Source: Modestobacter sp. VKM Ac-2984
Lineage (GTDB): Bacteria; Actinomycetota; Actinomycetes; Mycobacteriales; Geodermatophilaceae
DNA length: 64,000 nucleotides
Reading direction: 5' to 3'
Assembly (NCBI RefSeq): GCF_026967985.1
Contig: NZ_JAPVBJ010000012.1
Coordinates: 1 to 64,000 of the forward strand
Within the stretch, counting starts at the first letter, position 1, and each line of letters starts with the position of its first letter. Under the pieces are notes generated by a model. The model made no database searches. It saw only the letters and a program-made list of their open reading frames with translations, and had not been told where the DNA came from. This document shows positions 8,732 to 16,620 of the stretch, piece by piece. Both the position numbers and the translations under genes were made by a program.

Positions 8732-9340
8732 CTAGAGCCCCCGCGACAACCGCTCGAGCAGGCCGTCCAACTGCGCTTCCCGCTCCCGCTCGGCCAGTTC
8801 CCCCAGGGGGCCCTGCAGGCAGAGCACAGCGAACCCGTGCACCGCCGCCCAGCAGGTGACGTCGGCGCCGGGACGTCGCTCGGCGGGCAGCACACCGGTC
8901 GCGACGAGCTCGTCGAGCACGGTGGAGAGCACTCCGTAGGGGCCCTCCCCCGGTGCGCCGTCCTCCGGCCGGGCACAGGCGAAGGCCGTGGTGAAGAGCC
9001 CCGGCTCGGCGAGCGCGAAGCGCACGTACTCCCGGCCCACCGCCCGCAGCCGCGCGGACGCCGGCTCACCGTTGTCGTCCTGGGGGAGGTCGGCCAGCCG
9101 GTCGCGCATCCTCTGCTCCAGTTCGGCCATGCCTCGCTCGGAGACCTCCGCGAGCAGGTCGTCGCGGTCGGCGAAGTGGCGGTACGCCGCGTTGTGCGAG
9201 ACCCCGGTGCGGCGGGCGGCGTCGCGCAGCACGACGGCGTCGGCGCCTCCGGCGCGGGCCTGGTCGACGGCGGTGTCGATCAACGCGGCCCGCAGGTTGC
9301 CGTGGTGGTAGCGACGCGCGGCGCTGGGACCTTCGAGCAT
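8732..9340 (-). CDS. TetR/AcrR family transcriptional regulator
   Basis: About 202 aa. An N-terminal TetR helix-turn-helix is clear (YHHGNLRAALIDTAVDQA, then LRDAARRTGVSHNAAYRHF), followed by an all-helical ligand-binding part with a WAAVHGFAVLCLQGPL segment typical of the TetR_C_33 type. The ATG at 9340 is preceded by GACACT and 6 nt, the leaderless pattern used elsewhere here; an in-frame ATG at 9376 would add 12 residues. It diverges from a DUF4188 gene across a 100-bp region with two dyads, so it probably represses itself and that neighbour. Confidence 0.85.
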   Translation of the reverse strand: MLEGPSAARRYHHGNLRAALIDTAVDQARAGGADAVVLRDAARRTGVSHNAAYRHFADRDDLLAEVSERGMAELEQRMRDRLADLPQDDNGEPASARLRAVGREYVRFALAEPGLFTTAFACARPEDGAPGEGPYGVLSTVLDELVATGVLPAERRPGADVTCWAAVHGFAVLCLQGPLGELAEREREAQLDGLLERLSRGL

Positions 9341-9400
9341 GTTGACAGTGTCCACCTTGCGTGCTGGGGTGTCCATGTTGCCGATGTCCACATCATGTGG
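9341..9400. promoter_or_regulatory. TetR/DUF4188 divergent region with two dyads and a 17-bp direct repeat
   Basis: GTTGACAGTGTCCAC (9341-9355) is a near-perfect dyad overlapping the predicted TetR -10. CCACATCATGTGG (9388-9400) is a perfect dyad. CATGTTG-N4-TGTCCA occurs twice, at 9338-9354 and 9374-9390, 36 bp apart. These are candidate operators for the adjacent regulator. Confidence 0.5.
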
Positions 9401-9440
9401 CACCCCCGTCCGTCCGAGGCCCAACGACAGGAGAACCACG

Positions 9441-9947
9441 ATGAGCAGGACACCACTCGCCGGCCGGGTGACCGCCGAGGCGCCGCCCGGGACGGTCGCC
9501 TTCCTCATCGGCATGCGGATCAACCGACCGTGGAAGATCCGGCAGTGGCTGCCGGTCGCCACGGCGATGCCCCGGATGCTCCAGGAACTGGTCGCGCGCC
9601 CCGACCTCGGCCTTCTCGCCCACCGCACCTACCTCAGCGGGCGCACCGTGCTCACCGTCCAGTACTGGCGCAGCGCCGAAGACCTCGACCGCTACGCCCG
9701 CGCCCGCGACCAGGCCCACCTGCCCGCCTGGCGGGAGTTCAACCGGCGGGTCCGGGACAACGGCGATGTCGGCATCTTCCACGAGACGTACGTCCTGGAC
9801 CGCCACGAGACCGTCTACGTCAACATGCCAGCCGACTTCGGTCTCGGCGGCGCCACCGGCCTGGCGCCTCTGGCCGGCCGCGGACAGCGCGCGGCCCACC
9901 GGCTGGACCCATCGGTGCCCGACGTCCCCGCGGTCGCCCCCTGCTGA
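9441..9947 (+). CDS. DUF4188 domain protein (dimeric alpha-beta barrel type)
   Basis: About 168 aa from the ATG at 9441, with AGGAG 7-8 nt upstream. The core FLIGMRINRPWKIRQWLPV, LLAHRTYLSGRTVLTVQYWR and FHETYVLDRHETVYVNMP is the DUF4188 pattern, related to ferredoxin-like dimeric alpha-beta barrels and to haem-degrading or fatty-aldehyde-type monooxygenases. No reaction is established for this family. Its divergent TetR neighbour probably controls it, perhaps in response to a small hydrophobic ligand. Confidence 0.8.
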   Translation: MSRTPLAGRVTAEAPPGTVAFLIGMRINRPWKIRQWLPVATAMPRMLQELVARPDLGLLAHRTYLSGRTVLTVQYWRSAEDLDRYARARDQAHLPAWREFNRRVRDNGDVGIFHETYVLDRHETVYVNMPADFGLGGATGLAPLAGRGQRAAHRLDPSVPDVPAVAPC

Positions 9948-10051
9948 CCGGCGCCTGGTCGTCCGGTCGTCAGCCGTCTGGCCCTCCGCACGGAGGAGCC
10001 GGGACGCCGGGTCGTCCGCGAGGCGGAGGCCCTGGGGTCCGGACCCGCTGG

Positions 10052-10414
10052 TCAGGTCGGCTCGACCGTGTAGTGGATGGTCTGGGCGACGATCCAGCCG
10101 TTCTCGATGACGAAGGAGTCGGCGCCGTCCCTGACCCGGGCGTGGTCGCTCTCGGCGGTCCACTCCAGGAAGGCGAGCCGTCCGTCGACCAGCTCGGTGG
10201 TGTAGGTGTACGGCGCGTCGGAGAGCTCCTCGGCCAGCAGCCGCGCCAGTGCGCACACTCCGTCGTGGCCGCGGAACACGCCCCGCCGTTCCAGCACGAC
10301 ACAGTCGGGTGCGACGTTGCGGGCGATGTCGTCCTCGAGGCGGTGTTCACCGGCCAGCCGGAGATGATCGGCGAAGACCTCCTCCGTCGACCGCTTCCGC
10401 AGGTCGTCCTCCAT
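10052..10414 (-). CDS. SnoaL/NTF2-like small protein, 120 aa
   Basis: About 120 aa from the ATG at 10414. The order of short helices and a curved sheet (TEEVFADHLRLAGEHRLEDD, then PDCVVLERRGVFRGHDGV and WIVAQTIHYTVE) fits the SnoaL-like NTF2 superfamily, which includes small cyclases, isomerases and hydrolases as well as non-enzymatic binding proteins. I cannot assign a substrate. The frame is open 18 codons further upstream, but that stretch is basic and unlike the family. Confidence 0.65.
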   Translation of the reverse strand: MEDDLRKRSTEEVFADHLRLAGEHRLEDDIARNVAPDCVVLERRGVFRGHDGVCALARLLAEELSDAPYTYTTELVDGRLAFLEWTAESDHARVRDGADSFVIENGWIVAQTIHYTVEPT

Positions 10415-10473
10415 GAGCACTCCGCCCCCCGGCGTCACGATCACCACTGCCGCACGACTCCTGGACACCCATG

Positions 10474-10547
10474 GTGGTCCAGCAGCTCGCGATCAGCAGC
10501 GCCAGCTGGGCCCGACCGGGCAGCTGGTCGGACGTCGTCCGGGGCGT
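10474..10547 (-). pseudogene. short relic resembling the HhH-GPD gene start (third copy)
   Basis: Read on the minus strand, one frame gives LALLIASCWTT, matching ALLIGSCWTRT of the broken copy at 8444-8583 rather than ALLIGMLLDQ of the live gene. Over 25 bp (10475-10499) it matches the broken copy with about 3 differences and lacks the same base relative to the live gene. The rest is more diverged. It may be a second-generation duplicate; the short length leaves doubt. Confidence 0.5.
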
Positions 10548-10808
10548 CTCGACGCGGGCCGGATCAGGCCGGCCGTGCGGCCCGCCGTCAGGCGCGGCCC
10601 TCTCCGCGAGGAGTGGGTGCGGGCTGATCCGCGAGGGGACACCCCGGCAGCACCGACGTCAGCCAGGCGACGACCAGGCCGAGCACCTCCTGGTCCACGG
10701 GCCGGCGGATCTCCCGGCCAGCCCGCCAGGGACGGCGGTCCCGGCTGCCGGCGCAGGACGTGCGTGAGGTCCTGGACGAGGTGGGTCTCCACCGGTCCCG
10801 GCGCGGCG

Positions 10809-10829
10809 TTTCTTGACTTGTTCAAGGAA
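10809..10829 (+). promoter_or_regulatory. Fur-like operator upstream of furA
   Basis: CTTGA-CTTGT-TCAAG (10812-10826) is a perfect 5-bp-arm dyad, with further matching T/A pairs outside a single mismatch (TTTC...GGAA ends). It lies 11 bp before the predicted furA -10 (10837-10842), a position suited to autorepression by the Fur-type product. Confidence 0.6.
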
Positions 10830-10836
10830 GACAGGC

Positions 10837-10842
10837 CAGGAT
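10837..10842 (+). promoter_or_regulatory. -10-like hexamer CAGGAT, leaderless start of furA
   Basis: CAGGAT, 6 nt, GTG at 10849; no ribosome binding site is present. Confidence 0.5.
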
Positions 10843-10848
10843 CACCTC

Positions 10849-11325
10849 GTGCCCGACGCCGCCTCGCTCGAACGAGACCTGCGCGCCGTCGGTCTCCGGG
10901 TCACCCGCCCGCGTCTGGCCGTCCTGGACGCCGTGCACGCCCACCCGCACCTGGACACCGATGCCCTCATCGACGCCGCGCGCACTCGCCTGGACGCGGT
11001 CTCCCACCAGGCGGTCTACGACGTCCTGCGGGTGCTCACCGACCGCGGCCTCGTCCGGCGCATCCAGCCGCAGGGGTCGGTCGCCCGCTACGAGGCGCGC
11101 GTCGGCGACAACCACCACCACCTGGTCTGCCGTGAGTGCGGTGTGATCGTCGACGTCGACTGCGCCACCGGTGCGGCGCCGTGCCTGACGCCGTCCGGCG
11201 ATGCTCCACCCGACTTCGTCGTCGACGAGGCCGAGGTCATCTACTGGGGCCGGTGCCGCTCCTGCGCCACCGCATCGGCCGTCCCGTCCACCACCGCCCG
11301 TCCCGCAGAGAGAGGCAACCCGTGA
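10849..11325 (+). CDS. furA: Fur family regulator of the catalase-peroxidase (FurA/CatR type)
   Basis: About 158 aa from the GTG at 10849. An N-terminal winged helix ([39 protein letters not shown]) is followed by the metal-binding dimerisation part, with [17 protein letters not shown] and a final CRSC; the two CxxC pairs would hold structural zinc. Placement directly before katG, with a 4-bp GTGA overlap, is the arrangement of actinobacterial FurA/CatR, which represses the pair and is inactivated by peroxide. The dyad at 10809-10829 is the likely operator. It could respond to iron as well as peroxide. Confidence 0.9.
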   Translation: MPDAASLERDLRAVGLRVTRPRLAVLDAVHAHPHLDTDALIDAARTRLDAVSHQAVYDVLRVLTDRGLVRRIQPQGSVARYEARVGDNHHHLVCRECGVIVDVDCATGAAPCLTPSGDAPPDFVVDEAEVIYWGRCRSCATASAVPSTTARPAERGNP

Positions 11326-13583
11326 CCGAACACGACAAGTCCCAGGTCAGCACGGCCGACTACGACAAGACCGAGGTCGCCAAGGCGCAGTCGGAGAGCA
11401 CCAGCGAGAGCGAGAACCCGGCGATCAAGGCGCCGGAGCCGGCCACCAACGGACGCCCCCGCACCACCCGCGACTGGTGGCCCAACCAGGTCGACGTCCA
11501 GGTGCTGAACAAGACCTCCAAGGACTCCGACCCGCTCGGCGCGGACTTCGACTACAAGGCCGCCGTGGCCACGCTCGACGTCGAGGCGGTCAAGCGCGAC
11601 GTCGTCGAGGTCATGCGCACCTCGCAGGACTGGTGGCCGGCCGACTGGGGCCACTACGGCCCGCTCTTCATCCGGATGTCCTGGCACTCCGCGGGCACCT
11701 ACCGCATCGCCGACGGCCGCGGAGGCGGCGGCGAGGGCGGGCAGCGCTTCGCCCCGCTGAACAGCTGGCCGGACAACGCCAACCTGGACAAGGCCCGCCG
11801 GCTGCTGCTGCCGGTCAAGCAGAAGTACGGCCGCACGCTCTCCTGGGCCGACCTGCTGGTGCTCGCCGGCAACGTCGCCCACGACGACATGGGCCTGAAG
11901 ACCTTCGGCTTTGCCTTCGGCCGCGCCGACAACTGGCAGCCCGGTGAGGTCTTCTGGGGGCCGGAGGACACCTGGCTCGGCGACGAGCGGTACGCCGATG
12001 ACGCCCCGCTGGACCTGGACGACGGCCACCTCGCCGCCGTCACCATGGGCCTGATCTACGTCAACCCGGAGGGCCCGCAGGGCAAGCCGGACCCGCTGGC
12101 GTCCGCCCACGACATCCGCGTCACCTTCAGCCGGATGGGCATGAACGACGAGGAGACCGTCGCGCTGATCGCCGGCGGCCACACCTTCGGCAAGACGCAC
12201 GGCGCGGGCAACCCCGAGCTGGTGGGCCCCGAGCCCGAGGGCTGCCCGGTGCACGGCAACGGCATCGGCTGGGTCAGCCAGTACGGCACCGGCAAGGGCG
12301 CCGACACCATCACCAGCGGCCTCGAGGGCGCATGGACGCCGACGCCGACGACCTGGGACAACACCTACTTCGAGATGCTGTTCAGCTACGACTGGGAGCT
12401 CACCGAGAGCCCGGCCGGCGCGAAGCAGTGGAAGCCGAAGAACCCCGAGGCGCAGGAGCTCGTCCCGGACGCGCACATCGAGGGCAAGAAGAGCGCCCCG
12501 ATGATGGCGACCACCGACCTCGCCCTCATGGCCGACCCGGGCTTCCGGGAGATCTCCGAGCGGTTCTACAACGACCCCGAGTACTTCGCCGACGCCTACG
12601 CCCGGGCGTGGTTCAAGCTGCTGCACCGCGACATGGGCCCGAAGAGCCGCTACGTCGGCCCGGACGTGCCGGCCGAGGAGCTCATCTGGCAGGACCCGGT
12701 CCCGGCCGTCGATCACGAGCTCGTGGGCGAGGCGGAGATCACCGACCTCAAGGCCCGTCTGCTCGACTCAGGGCTGACCGTGTCGCAGCTGGTGCACACC
12801 TCGTGGTCGGCGGCGGCGTCCTACCGCGGCACCGACAAGCGCGGTGGGGCCAACGGTGCGCGGCTCCGCCTGGAGCCGCAGGTCAACTGGGCGGCCAACC
12901 AGGGCGTCACCGACGTGCTGCCGGTGCTGGAGCAGGTGAAGAGCGCCTTCGAGTCGCAGACCGGCAAGCGGGTCTCGTTGGCCGACCTGATCGTGCTCGG
13001 TGGCACCGCGGCGGTGGAGAAGGCCGCGGCCGACGCCGGCGTGCAGCTCACCGTGCCGTTCTCCCCGGGTCGCACCGACGCCAGCCAGGAGCAGACCGAC
13101 GTCGAGAACTTCCGCTGGCTCGAGCCGCGGGCCGACGGCTTCCGCAACTACCTCCAGCCGGGTAGCAAGCTCGAGCCGGAGACGCTGCTGATCGACCGCG
13201 CCTACATGCTCGAGCTGACCGCGCGGGAGATGGTGGTGCTCCTCGGCGGCCTGCGGGTGCTCGGGGCCAACACCGGCGGCGTGCAGCACGGCGTGTTCAC
13301 CGACCGGCCGGGCGTCCTGTCGCAGGACTTCTTCCGCAACCTGCTGGACCTGGGCGTCCAGTGGCGTACCTCGGTGCAGGACGAGGACGTCTACGAGGGC
13401 CTGGACGCCGACGGGAACGTCGTCCGCACGGCGACCGCGGTGGACCTGGTGCTCAACTCCAACTCCATCCTGCGCGGCATCGTCGAGGTCTACTCGGGCG
13501 ACGACATGCAGGAGTCGTTCGCCCAGGACTTCGCCGCTGCCTGGGTGAAGGTCATGGAGCTCGACCGCTACGACCTGCGGTAG
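11322..13583 (+). CDS. katG: catalase-peroxidase KatG
   Basis: 753 aa from the GTG at 11322, which overlaps the furA stop by GTGA and has AGAGG 6 nt upstream. Distal haem residues are in [13 protein letters not shown] (Arg118, Trp121, His122); Tyr246 ([11 protein letters not shown]) and Met272 (SRMGMNDEE) complete the family's Met-Tyr-Trp adduct, and the proximal His287 is in [13 protein letters not shown]. Two peroxidase-like halves are present, the second catalytically silent. It destroys hydrogen peroxide and also acts as a peroxidase. The N-terminal 45 residues are a hydrophilic extension rich in Ser, Glu and Lys. A decayed duplicate of its last 36 codons lies at 16429-16539. Confidence 0.97.
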   Translation: MTEHDKSQVSTADYDKTEVAKAQSESTSESENPAIKAPEPATNGRPRTTRDWWPNQVDVQVLNKTSKDSDPLGADFDYKAAVATLDVEAVKRDVVEVMRTSQDWWPADWGHYGPLFIRMSWHSAGTYRIADGRGGGGEGGQRFAPLNSWPDNANLDKARRLLLPVKQKYGRTLSWADLLVLAGNVAHDDMGLKTFGFAFGRADNWQPGEVFWGPEDTWLGDERYADDAPLDLDDGHLAAVTMGLIYVNPEGPQGKPDPLASAHDIRVTFSRMGMNDEETVALIAGGHTFGKTHGAGNPELVGPEPEGCPVHGNGIGWVSQYGTGKGADTITSGLEGAWTPTPTTWDNTYFEMLFSYDWELTESPAGAKQWKPKNPEAQELVPDAHIEGKKSAPMMATTDLALMADPGFREISERFYNDPEYFADAYARAWFKLLHRDMGPKSRYVGPDVPAEELIWQDPVPAVDHELVGEAEITDLKARLLDSGLTVSQLVHTSWSAAASYRGTDKRGGANGARLRLEPQVNWAANQGVTDVLPVLEQVKSAFESQTGKRVSLADLIVLGGTAAVEKAAADAGVQLTVPFSPGRTDASQEQTDVENFRWLEPRADGFRNYLQPGSKLEPETLLIDRAYMLELTAREMVVLLGGLRVLGANTGGVQHGVFTDRPGVLSQDFFRNLLDLGVQWRTSVQDEDVYEGLDADGNVVRTATAVDLVLNSNSILRGIVEVYSGDDMQESFAQDFAAAWVKVMELDRYDLR

Positions 13584-13595
13584 CCATCTCCACCC

Positions 13596-13632
13596 GGACG
13601 CCCCGGTCCGCCTCGTGCGGGCCGGGGCGTCC
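13596..13632 (+). terminator. katG terminator hairpin
   Basis: Perfect 11-bp stem (GGACGCCCCGG at 13596-13606 with its complement at 13622-13632), 12 bp past the katG stop. A near-copy stands at 16549-16585. Confidence 0.75.
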
Positions 13633-13683
13633 GCGCAGGTGCGAGGCCGAACTCAGTCAGCCCGGCCCAGCGAACCACGGACG

Positions 13684-14214
13684 TCAGTCGTCGTCGTTCT
13701 CGACGGCGGTGACGGTGAAGTCCCGGTCCAGGGCCACCTCGACGACCGTGCCGTCGTCGAGCTGCACCTGGGCCTCGTAACCGGCGTCGCCGTCGTCGGC
13801 GATCTCGACCTCGGTGACCGTGCCGCCGCCGGCCGCCTCGAGGGCCGCAGCGGCGGCCTCGTCACGATCACGGCCGGTGACCTGCTCGTCCTGATCGTCG
13901 GACTCGTCGCCATCGCGCTCGTCGCCGAGCACGGTGAAGTCCTCGTCGAGGTGGACGTCGACCTCGCCGCCGTCCTCGAGGGTGACCTCGACCTCGTAGT
14001 AGCCCTCCTCGTCGCCGACCTCGCCGTCGGTGACCGCACCTTCGCCGACGTGGGCGAGCGCGGCCTCACTGGCCTGCTCGAGGGCGTCGCCGGTGAGGGC
14101 GACGTCCGGGCGGTCGTCCTCGCCGTCGTTGACGGCCAGGGCGACGCCGCCGCCGCCGGCCAGCAGCGCCACGGTCGCGCCGCCGCCGATGATCCACCGG
14201 GTGGTCTTCCTCAT
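13684..14214 (-). CDS. secreted or anchored PepSY-domain protein, 176 aa
   Basis: A 176-aa acidic protein. Residues 1-28 are a signal or anchor (RWIIGGGATVALLAGGGGVA). Two PepSY-like repeats follow: QASEAALAHVGEGAVTDGEV with EGYYEVEVTLEDGGEVDVHL, and EAAAAALEAAGGGTVTEVEI with AGYEAQVQLDDGTVVEVAL. A linker of Asp/Glu/Gln separates them. PepSY domains are thought to inhibit proteases or modulate sensor activity outside the membrane. The ATG at 14214 has AGGAGGAG upstream. It diverges from a response regulator/kinase pair across paired 11-bp repeats, so it is probably both a target of that system and a modulator of its sensor. Confidence 0.85.
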   Translation of the reverse strand: MRKTTRWIIGGGATVALLAGGGGVALAVNDGEDDRPDVALTGDALEQASEAALAHVGEGAVTDGEVGDEEGYYEVEVTLEDGGEVDVHLDEDFTVLGDERDGDESDDQDEQVTGRDRDEAAAAALEAAGGGTVTEVEIADDGDAGYEAQVQLDDGTVVEVALDRDFTVTAVENDDD

Positions 14215-14276
14215 GTCTCCTCCTGGGATCTGTGGCAGCCCCGCATCGGGGCATGTCCCGAGTGTCGACCGGACCA

Positions 14277-14324
14277 GCTGAGGCGATGCTGAGAGCAGAC
14301 CACCCCTCTCAGCTGGTTCTCAGC
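14277..14324. promoter_or_regulatory. two inverted pairs of 11-bp-spaced half-sites (OmpR/PhoP-like boxes)
   Basis: GCTGAG at 14277 and 14288 form a direct repeat with 11-bp period; CTCAGC at 14308 and 14319 form a second one on the other strand. Written as TCTCAGC-N4-TCTCAGC, the second pair resembles the 7-mer direct repeat bound by PhoP-type regulators. The region lies between the PepSY gene and the response regulator. Confidence 0.65.
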
Positions 14325-14366
14325 ACGGACGTGGCAGAACGGAACCTGCCGGCGAGGAGGGTGGAC

Positions 14367-15044
14367 GTGCGGGTACTGGTGGTGGAGGACGAGGCGAACC
14401 TCGCGGCCGCCGTGGCCCGGGGGCTGCGCGCCGAGGGGTTCGGTGTCGATGTCGCGGGCGACGGGGTGACCGGCCTGCAGCGTGCACTGAGCGGCGGCCA
14501 CGCGGTGATCGTCCTGGACATCATGCTGCCGGGTCGTTCCGGCTATGACGTGCTGCGTGAACTGCGCGCACGCCAGGTGTGGACGCCGGTGCTGATGCTC
14601 ACGGCGAAGGACGGCGAGTACGACATCGCCGACGCGCTCGACCTCGGCGCCGACGACTACCTGACCAAGCCCTTCCCCTTCGTCGTGCTGGTCGCCCGGT
14701 TGCGCGCGCTGGCCCGCCGTGGGTCACCGGAGCGCCCGGCGCGGCTCGTCGTGGCGGACCTGGTCCTGGACACTGCCGCCCACAAGGCCTGGCGGGGGGA
14801 GACCGAGCTGGCGCTGACGGCCCGGGAGTTCGCGCTCCTGGAGCACCTGATGGGACGGGCCGGCGACGCGGTCCCGAAGTCCGAGCTGCTGAGCGAGGTC
14901 TGGGACGAGAACTTCGCCGGGGACCCCAACATCGTCGAGGTCTACATCGGCTACCTGCGGCGCAAGATCGACGCCCCCTTCGGGCGGAAGAGCATCGAGA
15001 CCGTGCGCGGCGTCGGCTACCGCATCGACGCCGCCGGCGGATGA
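14367..15044 (+). CDS. OmpR/PhoB family response regulator
   Basis: About 225 aa from the GTG at 14367, with GAGGAGG 6 nt upstream. The receiver domain has the acidic pocket in VLVVEDEAN, phospho-acceptor Asp51 in LDIMLPG, and the conserved Lys in LTKPF. A winged-helix output domain follows (LTAREFALLEHLMGRAGDAV, VEVYIGYLRRKID, RGVGYRID). It is co-transcribed with the sensor kinase through an ATGA overlap. The half-site pairs just upstream point to autoregulation and control of the divergent PepSY gene. The stimulus is unknown; related CseB/PhoP-type systems answer to envelope stress or metals. Confidence 0.92.
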   Translation: MRVLVVEDEANLAAAVARGLRAEGFGVDVAGDGVTGLQRALSGGHAVIVLDIMLPGRSGYDVLRELRARQVWTPVLMLTAKDGEYDIADALDLGADDYLTKPFPFVVLVARLRALARRGSPERPARLVVADLVLDTAAHKAWRGETELALTAREFALLEHLMGRAGDAVPKSELLSEVWDENFAGDPNIVEVYIGYLRRKIDAPFGRKSIETVRGVGYRIDAAGG

Positions 15045-16420
15045 TCGCCCGACGGCCGCCCGGCCGCACCGGGTGGGTCCGCCGCCGTTCCCTGCGCGCC
15101 CGGCTGACCGCGGCCGCGGTCGCGGTCGTCGTCGTGGCGATCTCGCTGTCCGCCGTCCTGCTCGTCGTCCGACTGGAGTCGGCGTTGGTCGGGGGCGTCG
15201 ATGAGGCCGCGCGCGACCGGGCCGAGCGCATCGCCGCGGCGATCGGCTCCGGCCGGTCGACGGAGTCGTTGCTCGCCGTCGGCGACGACGAGGTCGTCCA
15301 GGTCCTCGACGCCGACGGAGCCGTGCTGGCCTCCTCCGTCGGGGTGCCGGGCGGCCGGCCGCTGCTGACAGCGCCGGCGGACACCGGACCGGAGGTGGTC
15401 ACCCAGGACGGACTGGCGCTCCCCGGCGAGGAGGACGAGGTCTACCGGGTGTTCACCCTGCCGGCCCCCGCGCCAGACGGGGAACGGGTCGTCGTCCAGG
15501 TCGGGCTGCCGTTGGACGACGTCGAGGACAGCGTCGAGGAGCTGACCTCCGCGCTCACCATCGGCGCACCGGCGGTGGTCGCCGTCCTCGCCGTCCTGAC
15601 CTGGCTGCTGGCCGGGCGGGCGCTGCGCCCGGTCGAGGCGCTGCGCCGGGAAGCCGCCGACATCCCCGGCGATGCACTCGATCGGCGGCTCGCCGTACCT
15701 GCCGGCGGGGACGAGCTCGCCCGGCTGGCCGCCACCTTCAACGCCCTGCTCGGCCGGGCCGAGGGTGCGACCCGACGGCAGCGGGAGTTCGTCGCCGACG
15801 CCGCCCACGAGATCCGCAGCCCCCTGGCCTCCCTGCGCACCCAGCTGGAGGTCGCCGCACTGCACGACGACCCGTCCTGGCGGGACCAGCTCCCCGCCCT
15901 GACCGAGGACGCGCAGCGACTGTCCCGGCTGGTCGACGACCTCCTGCGGCTCGCCCGGATGGACGCCCGCGTCCCCCTCGCCCGCGACCAGGTCGACCTC
16001 GACGACCTCGTGCTGGAGGCGGCGGCGCGCGCCCGTCGGCACACCACGCTGCACGTCGACACGTCCGCGGTCTCCGCTGCCCGGGTCACCGGAGACCGGG
16101 ACGCGCTCGCGCGCGTCGTGCAGAACCTGCTCGACAACGCGCTGCGGCACGCCCGCACCACCGTGTCCGTCGGGCTGGTCGCCACCGACCGGGCGCTGCT
16201 CACCGTCGCCGACGACGGCCCGGGCATCCCCGTCGAGCAGCGTCAACGGGTGTTCGACCGCTTCACCCGCCTCGACGACGCCCGCAGTCGCGATGTCGGC
16301 GGGACGGGCCTGGGTCTGGCGATCGTCCGCGACGTCGTCCGGCAGCACGGCGGCGAGGTCCACGTCGAGGACGCCGCGCCCGGCGCCCGGTTGGTCGTCC
16401 GGCTCCCAGTCACCGGCTGA
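15041..16420 (+). CDS. membrane sensor histidine kinase
   Basis: 459 aa from the ATG at 15041, overlapping the regulator stop. Layout: basic N-terminus, membrane helix at about 25-45 (AAAVAVVVVAISLSAVLLVV), extracellular domain of about 120 residues, second helix near 170-190 (APAVVAVLAVLTWLLAG), HAMP, HisKA with phospho-acceptor His256 (DAAHEIRSPLASL), and HATPase with N box NLLDNALRHA, G1 DDGPGIP and G2 GTGLGLAIV. It senses an extracytoplasmic cue and phosphorylates the preceding response regulator. The gene ends 8 bp before the decayed katG fragment. Confidence 0.92.
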   Translation: MIARRPPGRTGWVRRRSLRARLTAAAVAVVVVAISLSAVLLVVRLESALVGGVDEAARDRAERIAAAIGSGRSTESLLAVGDDEVVQVLDADGAVLASSVGVPGGRPLLTAPADTGPEVVTQDGLALPGEEDEVYRVFTLPAPAPDGERVVVQVGLPLDDVEDSVEELTSALTIGAPAVVAVLAVLTWLLAGRALRPVEALRREAADIPGDALDRRLAVPAGGDELARLAATFNALLGRAEGATRRQREFVADAAHEIRSPLASLRTQLEVAALHDDPSWRDQLPALTEDAQRLSRLVDDLLRLARMDARVPLARDQVDLDDLVLEAAARARRHTTLHVDTSAVSAARVTGDRDALARVVQNLLDNALRHARTTVSVGLVATDRALLTVADDGPGIPVEQRQRVFDRFTRLDDARSRDVGGTGLGLAIVRDVVRQHGGEVHVEDAAPGARLVVRLPVTG

Positions 16421-16428
16421 CCGGACCA

Positions 16429-16539
16429 CGCGGCATCGTCGAGGTCCACTCGGCCGATGACGCCCAGGAGCTGGTCGTGCAGGACTCCATCACCGCCTGG
16501 GTCACGGCCACGGAGCCCGACCGCTTCGAACTGCGGTGA
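16429..16539 (+). pseudogene. relic of a second katG 3' end (36 codons plus stop)
   Basis: In frame this reads RGIVEVHSADDAQELVVQ and so on to PDRFELR, then TGA. It aligns without gaps to the last 36 residues of KatG ([18 protein letters not shown] ... DRYDLR), with 21 identities by my count. No katG sequence remains 5' of it; the kinase stop lies 8 bp upstream. It is followed, as in katG, by a nearly identical hairpin. It has no start codon of its own. Confidence 0.85.
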
Positions 16540-16548
16540 CCGCGACCC

Positions 16549-16585
16549 GGACGCCCCGGCCGGCCTCGTGCGGGCCGGGACGTCC
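16549..16585 (+). terminator. near-copy of the katG terminator, now behind the histidine kinase
   Basis: GGACGCCCCGG (16549-16559) pairs with CCGGGACGTCC (16575-16585) with one mismatch. The flanks and loop (CCTCGTGCGGGCCGG) match the katG terminator almost exactly. It probably now terminates the response regulator/kinase operon. Confidence 0.7.
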
Positions 16586-16620
16586 GCGCCTTCACGGTCA
16601 GGTGCCGGCGGGCACGCCCC

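Larger units (their letters stand above)
10415..10848. other. 434-bp interval before furA
   Basis: It holds a short relic resembling the HhH-GPD 5' end (10474-10547) and, at its end, the Fur-like dyad and the leaderless furA promoter. Between about 10548 and 10800 I see no gene, no RNA fold and no repeat that I can name. Confidence 0.5.

Noticed and set aside
7564-9069. Continuation of the DUF3099 frame upstream across the HhH-GPD gene
   Set aside because: The sequence before 7563 is the antisense or shifted reading of real genes and has no family match.
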